Shown here in pieces: positions 7,276 through 16,148 of a stretch of 35,073 bases of DNA. The DNA is from JBPEWY01 sp052032225. GTDB taxonomy: Bacteria; Bacteroidota; Bacteroidia; Flavobacteriales; Flavobacteriaceae. Location of the stretch: contig JBPEWY010000061.1 in assembly GCA_052032225.1 (NCBI GenBank), forward strand, positions 1 through 35,073. The letters run 5' to 3'. Made by a program: the position numbers and the translations under genes. The notes under the pieces are model-generated. The model was not told the origin of the DNA and ran no database searches. It saw only the letters and a list, made by a program, of their open reading frames with translations. How positions within the stretch are numbered: position 1 is the stretch's first letter; every line of letters begins with the position of its first letter.

Positions 7276-8886
7276 ATGCAACGATTGTTAAGTTTTCTTT
7301 TTAGTTTTTGCTTAATTATAGCTTTAGTTAATTGTGCAAAAAGAGGCACTCCGGGAGGTGGGCCTAAAGATGAAACTCCGCCTAAAATGGTTCGTGCCAT
7401 CCCCGAAAACTATGCAACAAATTTTAACGAAAAAAAAATCAGAATTTATTTTGATGAATACGTAAAGCTTAAAGATTTACAAAAGCAATTAATTATATCT
7501 CCGCCTTTAAAAAATCCTCCTATAATTACACCACAAACAGGAGCTTCTAAATTTATTGAAATAAAACTAACTGATACTCTTAAACAAAACACTACATATG
7601 TTTTTAACTTTGGGCAAAGTATAGTAGATAACAATGAAAACAATCCGTTTAACTTCTTTAAATATGTATTTTCTACCGGCAACTATATTGATTCGTTAAC
7701 TGTTACCGGAAAAGTTGAAGATGCCCTTTCTTACTCACCACCCAACTTTGTAAGTGTAATGCTTTATAGTGTAGACTCTACCTATACAGATTCTATTATT
7801 TATAAAAATGTGCCAACGTATATAACTAATACTTTAGATAGCATAAATAAACCGTTTACTATTACTAATGTAAAAGCCGGAACTTACAGGCTTGTAGCCG
7901 TTAAAGACAAAAACAGCGATAATTTATATAACCCTAAAGATGATAAAATTGCGTTTGTAGATACACTTATTAATGTACCCTCAGACAATTTTTATACATT
8001 AAAATTATTTAAAGAAATTCCTGATTTTAAACCTATTAGACCAACACAAGCTGCTAAAAATAGAATAATTTTTGGGTATGAAGGTAAACCAGATAGTGTT
8101 ACAATTACACTACATAACCAAACCACGGATTCTTTTAAATATGCTGTTTTAAAAGATAGAGAAAAAGACACACTACATTATTGGTTTACACCATTAGAAA
8201 CAGATTCACTAATTTTTACTGTTGCTTACAACAAACAAGTAGATACTTTTAATATTAAAACTAGAGAACTTAGTGTAGATTCTTTAGCTTTAAAAAGCTC
8301 TCATACCGGTACAATTGCTCCTTTAGACACCTTAGCTTTACAAGCAAATACACCTTTAGTTTCTGCAGATTCTACCAAAATTTCTGTAGTAAATTCAGAT
8401 TCTATTGCTGTGCCGTTTAATACAATTCTCCAAAAAAATAAAAATCAATTAGCAATCCCTTTTACAACTATTCCGGAACAAAAATATAGCATAACCATTT
8501 TACCGGGTGCTGTTACAGATTTGTTCGGAAATTCTAATGACTCTTTATCTTTTTACATTACCACAAAGAGTTTAGCCGATTATGGCAACTTGCGTTTAGT
8601 ACTGCAAAACAATAACACCTACCCTATAATTGTGCAATTAACACAAAAAGATGGTACTGTAGTACAGCAAAAGCGAGCAACACAAAACGAAACGGTTTTT
8701 GAATTTAAACACTTAACTCCTGGCAATTACCGAGTTAGAATTATTTTTGATACCAATAATAATGGCATATGGGATTCGGGTAATTTTTTAAAAAATATAC
8801 AGCCCGAGCGTGTGTTGCACTACCCTAAAGAATTAGATGTAAGAGCTAATTGGGAGTTAGAAGAGACTTTTATATTACAAGAGTAA
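7276..8886 (+). CDS. Ig-like domain lipoprotein (Big_5 type)
   Basis: 536 residues. Signal peptide with lipobox LVNC (Cys20), followed by the glycine-rich linker RGTPGGGPKDETPPKMV. An N-terminal Ig-like domain of the Big_5/SbsA type (about 35-130) has the family's KIRIYFDEYVKL and TYVFNFGQSIVD elements. Further beta-rich modules follow, and the end (about 435-520) resembles a prealbumin/Cna-B-like domain with HLTPGNYRVRIIFDTNNNGIWD. This architecture is common and uncharacterised in Flavobacteriia. It probably faces the periplasm or cell surface. It overlaps the convergent amidase gene by 17 bp, so no separate terminator fits between them. Confidence 0.85.
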   Translation: MQRLLSFLFSFCLIIALVNCAKRGTPGGGPKDETPPKMVRAIPENYATNFNEKKIRIYFDEYVKLKDLQKQLIISPPLKNPPIITPQTGASKFIEIKLTDTLKQNTTYVFNFGQSIVDNNENNPFNFFKYVFSTGNYIDSLTVTGKVEDALSYSPPNFVSVMLYSVDSTYTDSIIYKNVPTYITNTLDSINKPFTITNVKAGTYRLVAVKDKNSDNLYNPKDDKIAFVDTLINVPSDNFYTLKLFKEIPDFKPIRPTQAAKNRIIFGYEGKPDSVTITLHNQTTDSFKYAVLKDREKDTLHYWFTPLETDSLIFTVAYNKQVDTFNIKTRELSVDSLALKSSHTGTIAPLDTLALQANTPLVSADSTKISVVNSDSIAVPFNTILQKNKNQLAIPFTTIPEQKYSITILPGAVTDLFGNSNDSLSFYITTKSLADYGNLRLVLQNNNTYPIIVQLTQKDGTVVQQKRATQNETVFEFKHLTPGNYRVRIIFDTNNNGIWDSGNFLKNIQPERVLHYPKELDVRANWELEETFILQE

Positions 8887-9652
8887 AAGTGTCTCTGTCT
8901 GCCAAAAATTGAAAACGCTCTCTATTATTTTTTATTTCTGATTTATTAAGAGTAGTGTAAAGTACCTCTGAAGCAGTAGAAAACACTAACTGTTCTCCTA
9001 AAACATCATATGCTGCAGAATGCCCCGAATATTGTATGTTATTCTGGTCTGAACCTACTCTATTTACGCCCAAACAATAACACATGTTTTCTATAGCTCT
9101 AGCCTTAAGTAATGTGTCCCATGCCATAATACGTTGCTTTGGCCAATTTGCTACGTATAGTAACACATCGTAATCTTCTACATTTCTAGACCAAACCGGA
9201 AAACGCAAATCATAACAAATTTGAGTACAAATTGTCCACCCTTTGTAGTTTACTATTTTCTTTTCTGTTCCTGCAGCATAAACTTTGTGCTCACCGGCAA
9301 GCGTAAATGTATGTCGTTTATCATAATAATCAACCGCTCCGGAAGGGTGCACAAAAAGTAATCTGTTAAAAAACTTATCATTGTCCTTAATAACAATACT
9401 TCCGGTTATTGCTGCTTGTTTTTGGGCTGCCATATCTTGCATCCATTTAATTGTAGGGCCATCCATGGTTTCAAAAACCTTATCAGGATTCATGGTAAAA
9501 CCGGTAGTAAACATTTCTGGAAGTACAATCAAATCAGTAGTAGCGTCTATATTTTTAATTAACTTGCTAAAATAATTTCTATTAGCTTCCGGATTTTCCC
9601 ATATAAGTTCTGCCTGTACCAAGGCTACAGATAGTTCTGGCAACACTGTCAT
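8870..9652 (-). CDS. yafV: Omega-amidase, YafV-type nitrilase-superfamily hydrolase
   Basis: 260 residues, cytoplasmic. The nitrilase catalytic triad is visible: E46 (IVLPEMFTTGF), K112 (YYDKRHTF) and C146 (ICTQICYDLRFPVW). The sequence pattern is that of YafV/Nit2-like omega-amidases, which hydrolyse 2-oxoglutaramate or 2-oxosuccinamate to the 2-oxo acid and ammonia and so recover products of glutamine transamination. Other carbon-nitrogen hydrolases remain possible, but PEMFTTGF and ANWPKQR favour this subfamily. It is monocistronic, and its 3' end runs into the convergent Ig-like lipoprotein gene. Confidence 0.85.
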   Translation of the reverse strand: MTVLPELSVALVQAELIWENPEANRNYFSKLIKNIDATTDLIVLPEMFTTGFTMNPDKVFETMDGPTIKWMQDMAAQKQAAITGSIVIKDNDKFFNRLLFVHPSGAVDYYDKRHTFTLAGEHKVYAAGTEKKIVNYKGWTICTQICYDLRFPVWSRNVEDYDVLLYVANWPKQRIMAWDTLLKARAIENMCYCLGVNRVGSDQNNIQYSGHSAAYDVLGEQLVFSTASEVLYTTLNKSEIKNNRERFQFLADRDTFTLVI

Positions 9653-9734
9653 AACTAAAAATTATTTTTACTGTTTTTGTTATTCTTTACTAAATATAAC
9701 GACAAATTTGCGTAAACCATAAAACTCAATATAA

Positions 9735-10340
9735 ATGAAAAAATTATTAGTATTTGTAATTGCTTTAGGCTTAGCCAGTTTTGGTTTAATATCATCTAAA
9801 TTATCTAAAACCGACAGAGAATTAGCACTATCTGAATTAAAAAAATCTAAATCGTTGTTAGTTGAAGCTACCAAAGGTTTATCTGATGCTCAATTAAACT
9901 TTAAAAGCAGTCCGGAGTCATGGTCTATTGCAGAGTGTGTAGAGCATTTAGCCATCTCTGAGGAAAACATATTTGGAATGCTTGAAAAAGCCATACAAGA
10001 ACCGGCAAACCCTGAAAAACAAAGCGAAGTAAAAGTTTCTGACGAGCAATTATTAAACATGATTGCCGACAGAAGCCAGAAAGTTAAAACTTCTAAACCC
10101 TTTGAGCCTACCGGAAAATACGGCTCATTTAAAGAAACCCTCGATGCATTTTTAGCTAAGAGAAAGCAAAACATGAAATTTGTTAAGAAAACCAATGTAA
10201 ATTTAAGACATCATTACGGTCAGTTACCTTTTGGTACTATAGATGGCGTACAAATTTTATTGTTTATGAGTGCTCATACAGAGCGTCATACAGCTCAAAT
10301 TTTAGAAATTAAAGCTCACGAAAGCTTTCCAAAACAGTAA
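9735..10340 (+). CDS. Exported DinB-fold (YfiT-like) putative metal-dependent protein
   Basis: 201 residues. Residues about 1-20 (MKKLLVFVIALGLASFGLIS) are a signal peptide or anchor. Residues about 25-190 are a DinB_2 four-helix bundle. The expected metal-binding histidines are present: H71 in ECVEHLA, then H181 and H185 in AHTERHTAQI. Known relatives are bacillithiol or other thiol-dependent transferases, or are uncharacterised. Export of this fold is unusual compared with the cytoplasmic Bacillus proteins. No substrate can be inferred. Its stop codon abuts the stop of the convergent lipoprotein gene with no base between. Confidence 0.75.
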   Translation: MKKLLVFVIALGLASFGLISSKLSKTDRELALSELKKSKSLLVEATKGLSDAQLNFKSSPESWSIAECVEHLAISEENIFGMLEKAIQEPANPEKQSEVKVSDEQLLNMIADRSQKVKTSKPFEPTGKYGSFKETLDAFLAKRKQNMKFVKKTNVNLRHHYGQLPFGTIDGVQILLFMSAHTERHTAQILEIKAHESFPKQ

Positions 10341-11711
10341 CTAATTTCTTGCTCCCGGTGTAAAATCATCGGGAGCATTTTGTGGTGCATTTGCTGTACC
10401 GCTTTCTCCGGTATCATTACTAATTATCCACTCAGAAAAAGTAAAAATGCTATTGGCTGTGCTTATGGTGCTTTTTCTTAGCGCCCTACCGTCTTCGAAT
10501 TCGTGATTAGTCCCTGAGCCATCTTCTCCTATAACTCCAAATGTATCTATTACCGTTCCAAACGGATCTATAAGTTGTAGGTTGTCGTCTCCGTTAGAGT
10601 CTGCAGGGCTATTAGTAGAAACAGCCATATCCGGCAAAAAACCATATGTAGCCTCAAAAACCGACGTGTTGGGCGATATTACCAAGGTGCTTTGTGGCTG
10701 AATGATAAATTCACTCAAATCTATAGTAGAACTAACCGTTGTATTAGCGTTTGTATACCTAACTAATTGCCAATTTTTTAAGTTTAAAGCCTCAGTTCCT
10801 GCATTATATAGCTCAACAAAGCGAGCTCCTGAGTTGTTATTTGGATCTGCTATTTCTGATATAAATATATTGGTTGATGTAAATTCTGTAGGTTTTACAG
10901 GACATCTGCTATTGGTAAAATTAACATCGTTTAAGGTTCTAATTCTAATTTGATATTTGTTGTTGTTTTTTACCAAAATACCTGTTACTGTACCATTGTT
11001 ATTTGGTAATATATTCTCTTGAAATGTAGCATAACCACTGGTAAGTAATTGTATTGTACTACCTGAGCAATCAACCATTGTCCTGGTTGTTTCTGTTTGC
11101 TTGTTGGCAAAAGATTTATTTAAGTCTGATTCTGAAAACTCCAAACTGTCTATGGTAATCAAAATATTCAATAAAGCATCAGAAAGAGTATTAATAGTTG
11201 TTTTTTTAGGCTCTACAACTTGTTTATTATTACAGGTTAATTGAACTTTATTCTGGACTGTTCTGGCCGGAATTCTACCAATGGTTGTATTGCCAAAAGA
11301 GGTAAAAGCGCTTCCTATTTTATAGCTATCGTTTTGTTTACCTAAGTAAAGTCCGTTTAAATTAATACTTACTTTTTGGTTTTCAGGATACACCACATGA
11401 CTATCAAAAACATCAATAGAAATTAAAATTCCTGCTGTAGGATTCTTTGTAGTGTTTTGAAGTATTAATTCTCCAAAAAAATTATCTTGTTTATCCGAAG
11501 AAATCACATAGCCTTCTATAGTATAATCTGATGTAATTTTTAAAACCCCATCATTATACATTGCAAATAAATCCTCAAAAGTAATTTGGTTATTAGATTC
11601 TACACAAAGTAAAGTAGGCTCTTTAAAATTTGAGTTTACACAAGAGTAATATACTGTGAAAACTACAAGTACAATTGTTGCCTTTGTTAAAAATTTATTG
11701 CCTATAATCAT
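10341..11711 (-). CDS. Surface lipoprotein with DUF5689 and lamin-tail domains
   Basis: 456 residues. The signal ends in lipobox YYSC (Cys24). Residues about 40-265 match DUF5689. The pattern (YTIEGYVISSDKQDNFFGEL, then ILIS and QKVSINLNGLYLGK) looks like an OB-fold with a strand pair repeated later in the domain. Residues about 285-420 are a lamin-tail domain (IFISEIADPNNNSGARFVEL, LKNWQLVRY), ending with the typical TPGA. Lamin-tail domains in bacteria are known in secreted proteins, often beside membrane-associated nucleases and hydrolases. It starts 1 bp after the TonB-dependent receptor stop and so is translated from the same mRNA, in the place a SusD lipoprotein would take. Binding of nucleic acid is inferred. 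Confidence 0.82.
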   Translation of the reverse strand: MIIGNKFLTKATIVLVVFTVYYSCVNSNFKEPTLLCVESNNQITFEDLFAMYNDGVLKITSDYTIEGYVISSDKQDNFFGELILQNTTKNPTAGILISIDVFDSHVVYPENQKVSINLNGLYLGKQNDSYKIGSAFTSFGNTTIGRIPARTVQNKVQLTCNNKQVVEPKKTTINTLSDALLNILITIDSLEFSESDLNKSFANKQTETTRTMVDCSGSTIQLLTSGYATFQENILPNNNGTVTGILVKNNNKYQIRIRTLNDVNFTNSRCPVKPTEFTSTNIFISEIADPNNNSGARFVELYNAGTEALNLKNWQLVRYTNANTTVSSTIDLSEFIIQPQSTLVISPNTSVFEATYGFLPDMAVSTNSPADSNGDDNLQLIDPFGTVIDTFGVIGEDGSGTNHEFEDGRALRKSTISTANSIFTFSEWIISNDTGESGTANAPQNAPDDFTPGARN

Positions 11712-11712
11712 A

Positions 11713-14451
11713 TTAAAAACTAACTGCCATGTTTATAAAAAATGTTCGTCCGTAACCATACCAATATTTAGGGCCAAATCTTGGGTTTTTAGTTACCAAG
11801 TCTTGTTGCATTTGCACAAAATTTCCATTTCGGCTTTGTTCAAAACCTCCTGTTTTAAAAGTATCATCAAAAAGATTGTTTATACTGGCAAAAACAGAGA
11901 TGTAGGTGTTGTTATATTTCCATGATTTTCCACCTACAACATTCAGCAAATAAACCGGCTCTAAAGGTTTTTGCTCAAGTAGTTTATTTAATGCTTGCTC
12001 TGTTGCTTCTGGGTAAGGCTGTCCGGTATCCGGATTGGTTACAAAACTGCTGGTTCTGGCAATATTGCTTACCCCTATGTAGCGCTCAGACAAATAATTT
12101 GTAGTTGCCGTAACCCACCAATAATCAGGATCACGATACGTTATGCCAAATGAGTATGCCTGTTGTGGCCCATTAGAGAGTTTATAGCCTTTTAATTTAG
12201 CCTCTCCAAAATCTAAACTTCCATCGCCATTAGGCGATAATCCATTTACATCGGCTGTATCAAAATATAGTGTAAGGTTGGGGTTATTTGTGTAAGTAAA
12301 GTTACCATACGCTGCAACAGCTGTTAACAACACCGTAGAAGAAGCCTCTAATTGTAACCCCAGCTCTGCCCCTAAATGTTGTTTGTTGCTATTGGTTAAA
12401 ACTTCTTGAACAAAATCTGAACCTTGGGCTGTATCTACATAATAAAAACTTAAATCTGTGCTGTTTGTAAACTCTGTGATGTATGCAGATAATCTTGCCG
12501 ATATAACTTTATTCTTAAAAAAATAGTTTGCTTCTGAAGTCCATATTTTCTCTGAGTTTAACGGTGTAATTGTCTGATTACTTTCTCTAACATTTACAAA
12601 CATATTTTCCGGTAAAGGGGCTCTTGTAATTAAAGCGGTATTAAGACTAATTCTATGTTTAGGGGAAACAGAAAACATTACCCCAGATTTAATCTTATTG
12701 TTTAAAAAAGTAATGTTTTCACTTTTGCCAAGAGAGTTAGTTGGGTAACGCTCATTTAGATAGAGCCCCTCTCTTTGTACACTATTTTGAGTTATCCCTC
12801 CGGTTATAAATGCCGTTATTTTTTTTGAAGTATAAGAAGTTTGCACAAAAGCGCTTGCTTTTGCCATTTGTAATAAATAATTATAATTAAAAGTATCTCC
12901 CTCATATTTTGTTATGGGTTCTACAGTATTATTTTGCGTGTTAGTAAAGGCATCTACATCCTCATGAAAACTAGCGCCAAGCAAATCTGTTATTTCTGCA
13001 TAATTTTTTGTTGTAGTGTTTATGTATTGTATTCCGGCATCTATTTTTAATTGCTGATTAAGTAAAAAGTTAACAGTTGTATTTGCCGATACTGTTTGTG
13101 ATTTGTTTACATCGTTGTAAAGTAAATACGATGCTTTTTCGGGTGTTGCATTACTATTATTAACCTGATACAAAAAATCCCAATCTATTTGTGAGTTTTG
13201 CAGAAAAGTTTCTTCAGATAGCGATACATTATTAAAATTAGCACCAAAATTGCTGCTAATGTAATAGCTAGGCAGATATCTGTAATATACCGGATCTGGG
13301 TTTGGAGCATTATAATATCCTAGCCGACTGTTTTTTATAAAACCGGTTTGGTATGCTATTCCTGTATTTAATTTAAACTTAGGATTTTGCAAGTAATAGT
13401 TTAATATGAAAATTGGTTCGTTAATAACTCGTTCTCTTGCGTTCCTAATTTTATTGTCTTGATATCCCCAATACGGATTATAATCTCTTCCGGAGAGGTT
13501 AAATACTTCTTCTGTAATAGGTGCAGAGCGTCCTCTTTTATTATATGCCCAAATACCTGTTAAATGCAACTTACTGTGAGACGAAATGTTATATTGCCAC
13601 GACCCAAATAGAGAATGTGCATCATACAATGTTCCATCTACATACCCTTGTCTTGCCCAACGTTTAGAAGCAGATAAAGTATAGGCCATCTTTTTCTTTA
13701 AACCGGAGCTATATGTAGCCATAAACCTATTGCTGTAGGTTCTGTTAGAATATGATGCAGACAATCTAATTCCTTGTCTGTAAGCTTCCGGCTGTGTACT
13801 TATATTGGTAGTCCCCAGTAAACCACCAAACGAGTAATTATTAGTTTTTAATGTTGATGAGAATTCTTGATTTCTGGTGACATCATTTAGCCCTCCCCAA
13901 TTATTCCATTGAGGTCTGCCATTTATTTGTTTATTTAGCTCTATACCGTTAATTAGTAGTATTCCTTCTCTTGAGTCGTAGCCTCTAACTTTAAAAAATG
14001 TTTGTCCAAAATCAAATGCAGCGCGTTGTAAAAAAATATCTTTGGTAGATTGAAGAAACCCAAAGGAAGATTCAAGCACAGCTTCATCATCATTTATTTC
14101 TGATTCTGTTAATGCAATAGTATTTTCTAATTGATAAGCATTTACATCAGGTTCTAACATAATTGTACCAACAGACACTTCTTCTTTAATAGGTATCTTA
14201 ATTGGAATTATTACAGAATAATACCTAACATGTGCTATCTCTAATTGATGGTTTCCTCTGGGAATATTAGCTATTGTAAAAGTGCCGTTTTGGTTAGAAT
14301 ATGCCTTTTTTGTAGTGCCAACAACAATAACAGTTGCATTTTCTATTGGTTTATTATCTACAGCGTTAATGAGTTTTCCGGTTACAAGATTTTGCTGTGC
14401 ATTTACATTATAATAAACAATAAGGAGGAAAAGAAAAAAGCAGAAGCGCAT
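11713..14451 (-). CDS. TonB-dependent receptor with CarboxypepD_reg domain
   Basis: 912 residues. Signal peptide ending about residue 18 (NVNA), then a CarboxypepD_reg-like beta-sandwich (about 20-105: VTGKLINAVDNKPIENATV). A plug domain (about 115-225) contains FFKVRGYDSREGILLINGIEL. The rest is a 22-strand barrel in the outer membrane ending YGRTFFINMAVSF with a terminal aromatic. It imports a ligand using TonB-ExbBD energy. The ligand is unknown; its operon partner (DUF5689/lamin-tail lipoprotein) and the divergent secreted nuclease suggest nucleic acid fragments, nucleotides or phosphodiesters. It is not a canonical SusC, since no SusD follows. On the minus strand, a TATATTTC near-consensus -7 box lies about 25 bp before the start. 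Confidence 0.9.
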   Translation of the reverse strand: MRFCFFLFLLIVYYNVNAQQNLVTGKLINAVDNKPIENATVIVVGTTKKAYSNQNGTFTIANIPRGNHQLEIAHVRYYSVIIPIKIPIKEEVSVGTIMLEPDVNAYQLENTIALTESEINDDEAVLESSFGFLQSTKDIFLQRAAFDFGQTFFKVRGYDSREGILLINGIELNKQINGRPQWNNWGGLNDVTRNQEFSSTLKTNNYSFGGLLGTTNISTQPEAYRQGIRLSASYSNRTYSNRFMATYSSGLKKKMAYTLSASKRWARQGYVDGTLYDAHSLFGSWQYNISSHSKLHLTGIWAYNKRGRSAPITEEVFNLSGRDYNPYWGYQDNKIRNARERVINEPIFILNYYLQNPKFKLNTGIAYQTGFIKNSRLGYYNAPNPDPVYYRYLPSYYISSNFGANFNNVSLSEETFLQNSQIDWDFLYQVNNSNATPEKASYLLYNDVNKSQTVSANTTVNFLLNQQLKIDAGIQYINTTTKNYAEITDLLGASFHEDVDAFTNTQNNTVEPITKYEGDTFNYNYLLQMAKASAFVQTSYTSKKITAFITGGITQNSVQREGLYLNERYPTNSLGKSENITFLNNKIKSGVMFSVSPKHRISLNTALITRAPLPENMFVNVRESNQTITPLNSEKIWTSEANYFFKNKVISARLSAYITEFTNSTDLSFYYVDTAQGSDFVQEVLTNSNKQHLGAELGLQLEASSTVLLTAVAAYGNFTYTNNPNLTLYFDTADVNGLSPNGDGSLDFGEAKLKGYKLSNGPQQAYSFGITYRDPDYWWVTATTNYLSERYIGVSNIARTSSFVTNPDTGQPYPEATEQALNKLLEQKPLEPVYLLNVVGGKSWKYNNTYISVFASINNLFDDTFKTGGFEQSRNGNFVQMQQDLVTKNPRFGPKYWYGYGRTFFINMAVSF

Positions 14452-14539
14452 TAAAACATATTTGACAGAAATATACTTATTCTTATTTATTATAAAAATA
14501 TTTTCTTGATTTATTTAAAGAAAATACTACATTTACTAA

Positions 14540-15583
14540 ATGCTATATTTAAAACACCTTCATTATTTTACTGCAGTTTTTATTTGTGTGTTTAATGTTT
14601 GTCTTGCTCAAAAAAACAGCTATACGGTAGCTACAATAGCTTTTTATAATGTTGAAAATTTATTTGATACTATAAACAATCCTAACACAAAAGATGATTA
14701 TAGAACCCCAAATGGTGCAAGCAAATGGACATCTAAAAGATATGCTGACAAACTACTTAAAATAAGCACGGTAATTAATAACATTGGTAAAGCAGAAACT
14801 AAAACATCTCCTGTTTTAATAGGACTAGCAGAAATAGAAAACGAATTTGTTTTAACCGATTTAATACATACCCATCCACTAAAAGACAACTATGGGTACA
14901 TTCATTTTAACTCTAAAGACGAACGCGGAATAGATGTAGCACTACTGTATAAAAAACAATATTTTACACCTATTCAATTTTACAAAAAACAGGTTAACCT
15001 TATTAACGATAAAGGTTTTGCAGACCATACAAGAGATATTTTAGTAGTATACGGATATTTGTTTAATGAGCCCATTTATGTACTGGTAAACCATTGGCCA
15101 TCCAGGCGTGGCGGACAAGCAAAAAGCAGTTACAAAAGAGAAGTGGCAGCCTTAGAAACCAGAAAAATTATTGACTCAATTTTACATCAAGACGCTACTG
15201 CTTCTATTATATGCATGGGAGATTTTAATGATGATCCACACAACAAAAGCATAAAAAATATTTTACGTGCCAAAGCAAATTATAAAAATCTACACGATAA
15301 AAACTTGTATAATCCAATGGCTAAAATGGCAAAAAGAGGCTACGGTAGTTTGGCTTACAAAGACAAATGGAATTTATTTGACCAAATTTTAGTAAGCAAG
15401 GCATTAACCAATAAAAAAGGGTTTAGGCTGTGGAAAGCAGGAATATACAACCCAAAAAAGTTACAAGTATCTTCAGGTAGTTATAAAGGCTATCCGTTTA
15501 GAACATACGTTGGAAATTTATACCAAGGCGGTTTTAGCGATCATTTTCCGGTGTATGTATATCTTATAAAACCCGCACAATAA
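14540..15583 (+). CDS. Secreted endonuclease/exonuclease/phosphatase-family enzyme
   Basis: 347 residues. The signal peptide probably ends at CLAQ (about residue 24). The catalytic set of the DNase I/synaptojanin-like fold is complete: AFYNVENLFD (N37, N40), GLAEIEN (E98/E100), NHWPSRRGG (H185), MGDFNDDP (D228, N230) and FSDHFPVY (D334, H335). The substrate could be DNA, RNA or a phosphoester. The Arg-rich SRRGG after the catalytic His is typical of the bacterial secreted branch. It is divergent, by 88 bp, from the TonB-dependent receptor operon, which points to a shared pathway. It is distinct from the cytoplasmic xth at 2553. Confidence 0.87.
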   Translation: MLYLKHLHYFTAVFICVFNVCLAQKNSYTVATIAFYNVENLFDTINNPNTKDDYRTPNGASKWTSKRYADKLLKISTVINNIGKAETKTSPVLIGLAEIENEFVLTDLIHTHPLKDNYGYIHFNSKDERGIDVALLYKKQYFTPIQFYKKQVNLINDKGFADHTRDILVVYGYLFNEPIYVLVNHWPSRRGGQAKSSYKREVAALETRKIIDSILHQDATASIICMGDFNDDPHNKSIKNILRAKANYKNLHDKNLYNPMAKMAKRGYGSLAYKDKWNLFDQILVSKALTNKKGFRLWKAGIYNPKKLQVSSGSYKGYPFRTYVGNLYQGGFSDHFPVYVYLIKPAQ

Positions 15584-15585
15584 AA

Positions 15586-15606
15586 AAGCCTGCTAAATGC
15601 AGGCTT
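15586..15606. terminator. Bidirectional terminator between convergent genes
   Basis: AAGCCTGC (15586-15593) and GCAGGCTT (15599-15606) form a perfect 8-bp stem with a five-base loop. A strong T-run follows on the minus strand and a weak one on the plus strand. Confidence 0.82.
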
Positions 15607-15613
15607 CAATATT

Positions 15614-16054
15614 TTAACTAAACCAAAGGTCGTAGGGTATTCTAGATAATATTAAGAGAACTCCTAAACCATAAAATAAAGCTATCTTTTTAAACTTTTG
15701 TTTAGATTCTGTTGCTTTTTTATGCTTAGACCAACCCATTGTAATTAAAACAACGGCCAGCAAATTAATAGTTGGGTGCTCTACTAATAACAATCTAAGT
15801 AAACTGTTTCCCATTACTTCACCCCCCATTTCTGACCACATACCAAATTTAGGTGAAACAAAATACAGTATAATTCCTAACAATAACTGAATATGAGAAA
15901 ATATTAAAGCAAATAACCCTATTCTGAGGTCTTTGTTTAAAGTATAATCTTTATTAGAGCTATATCCGGTAATAGCATTTGCTACTGCCAGTAAAAGAAC
16001 TATGAGCGTTAAGTATGCCCAATAAGAATGTAATGTTAAAACAGCATTGTACAT
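15614..16054 (-). CDS. Four-helix membrane protein, cytochrome b-like in appearance
   Basis: 146 residues with four predicted transmembrane helices (about 10-28, 45-66, 92-107 and 122-138). Histidines H9, H54 and H93 lie in or at the edges of helices, so haem ligation is possible; homologues in Flavobacteriaceae are often named cytochrome B on that kind of evidence. I see no strong b561 or DsbD motif. It is transcribed alone between two terminators. Function unknown. Confidence 0.7.
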   Translation of the reverse strand: MYNAVLTLHSYWAYLTLIVLLLAVANAITGYSSNKDYTLNKDLRIGLFALIFSHIQLLLGIILYFVSPKFGMWSEMGGEVMGNSLLRLLLVEHPTINLLAVVLITMGWSKHKKATESKQKFKKIALFYGLGVLLILSRIPYDLWFS

Positions 16055-16100
16055 AAAAATAGTTTTTTGTTACGTTCAAAAATAAGCAATTAGTAATAAA

Positions 16101-16125
16101 AAAACCCTGCAAAATGCAGGGTTTT
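16101..16125 (-). terminator. Intrinsic terminator after the second TonB-dependent receptor
   Basis: AAAACCCTGC (16101-16110) pairs with GCAGGGTTTT (16116-16125) over 10 bp with a five-base loop. On the minus strand the stem runs into eight T residues. It lies about 24 bp past the receptor stop. Confidence 0.9.
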
Positions 16126-16148
16126 TAGTATTGTTTATGTATAGGATA

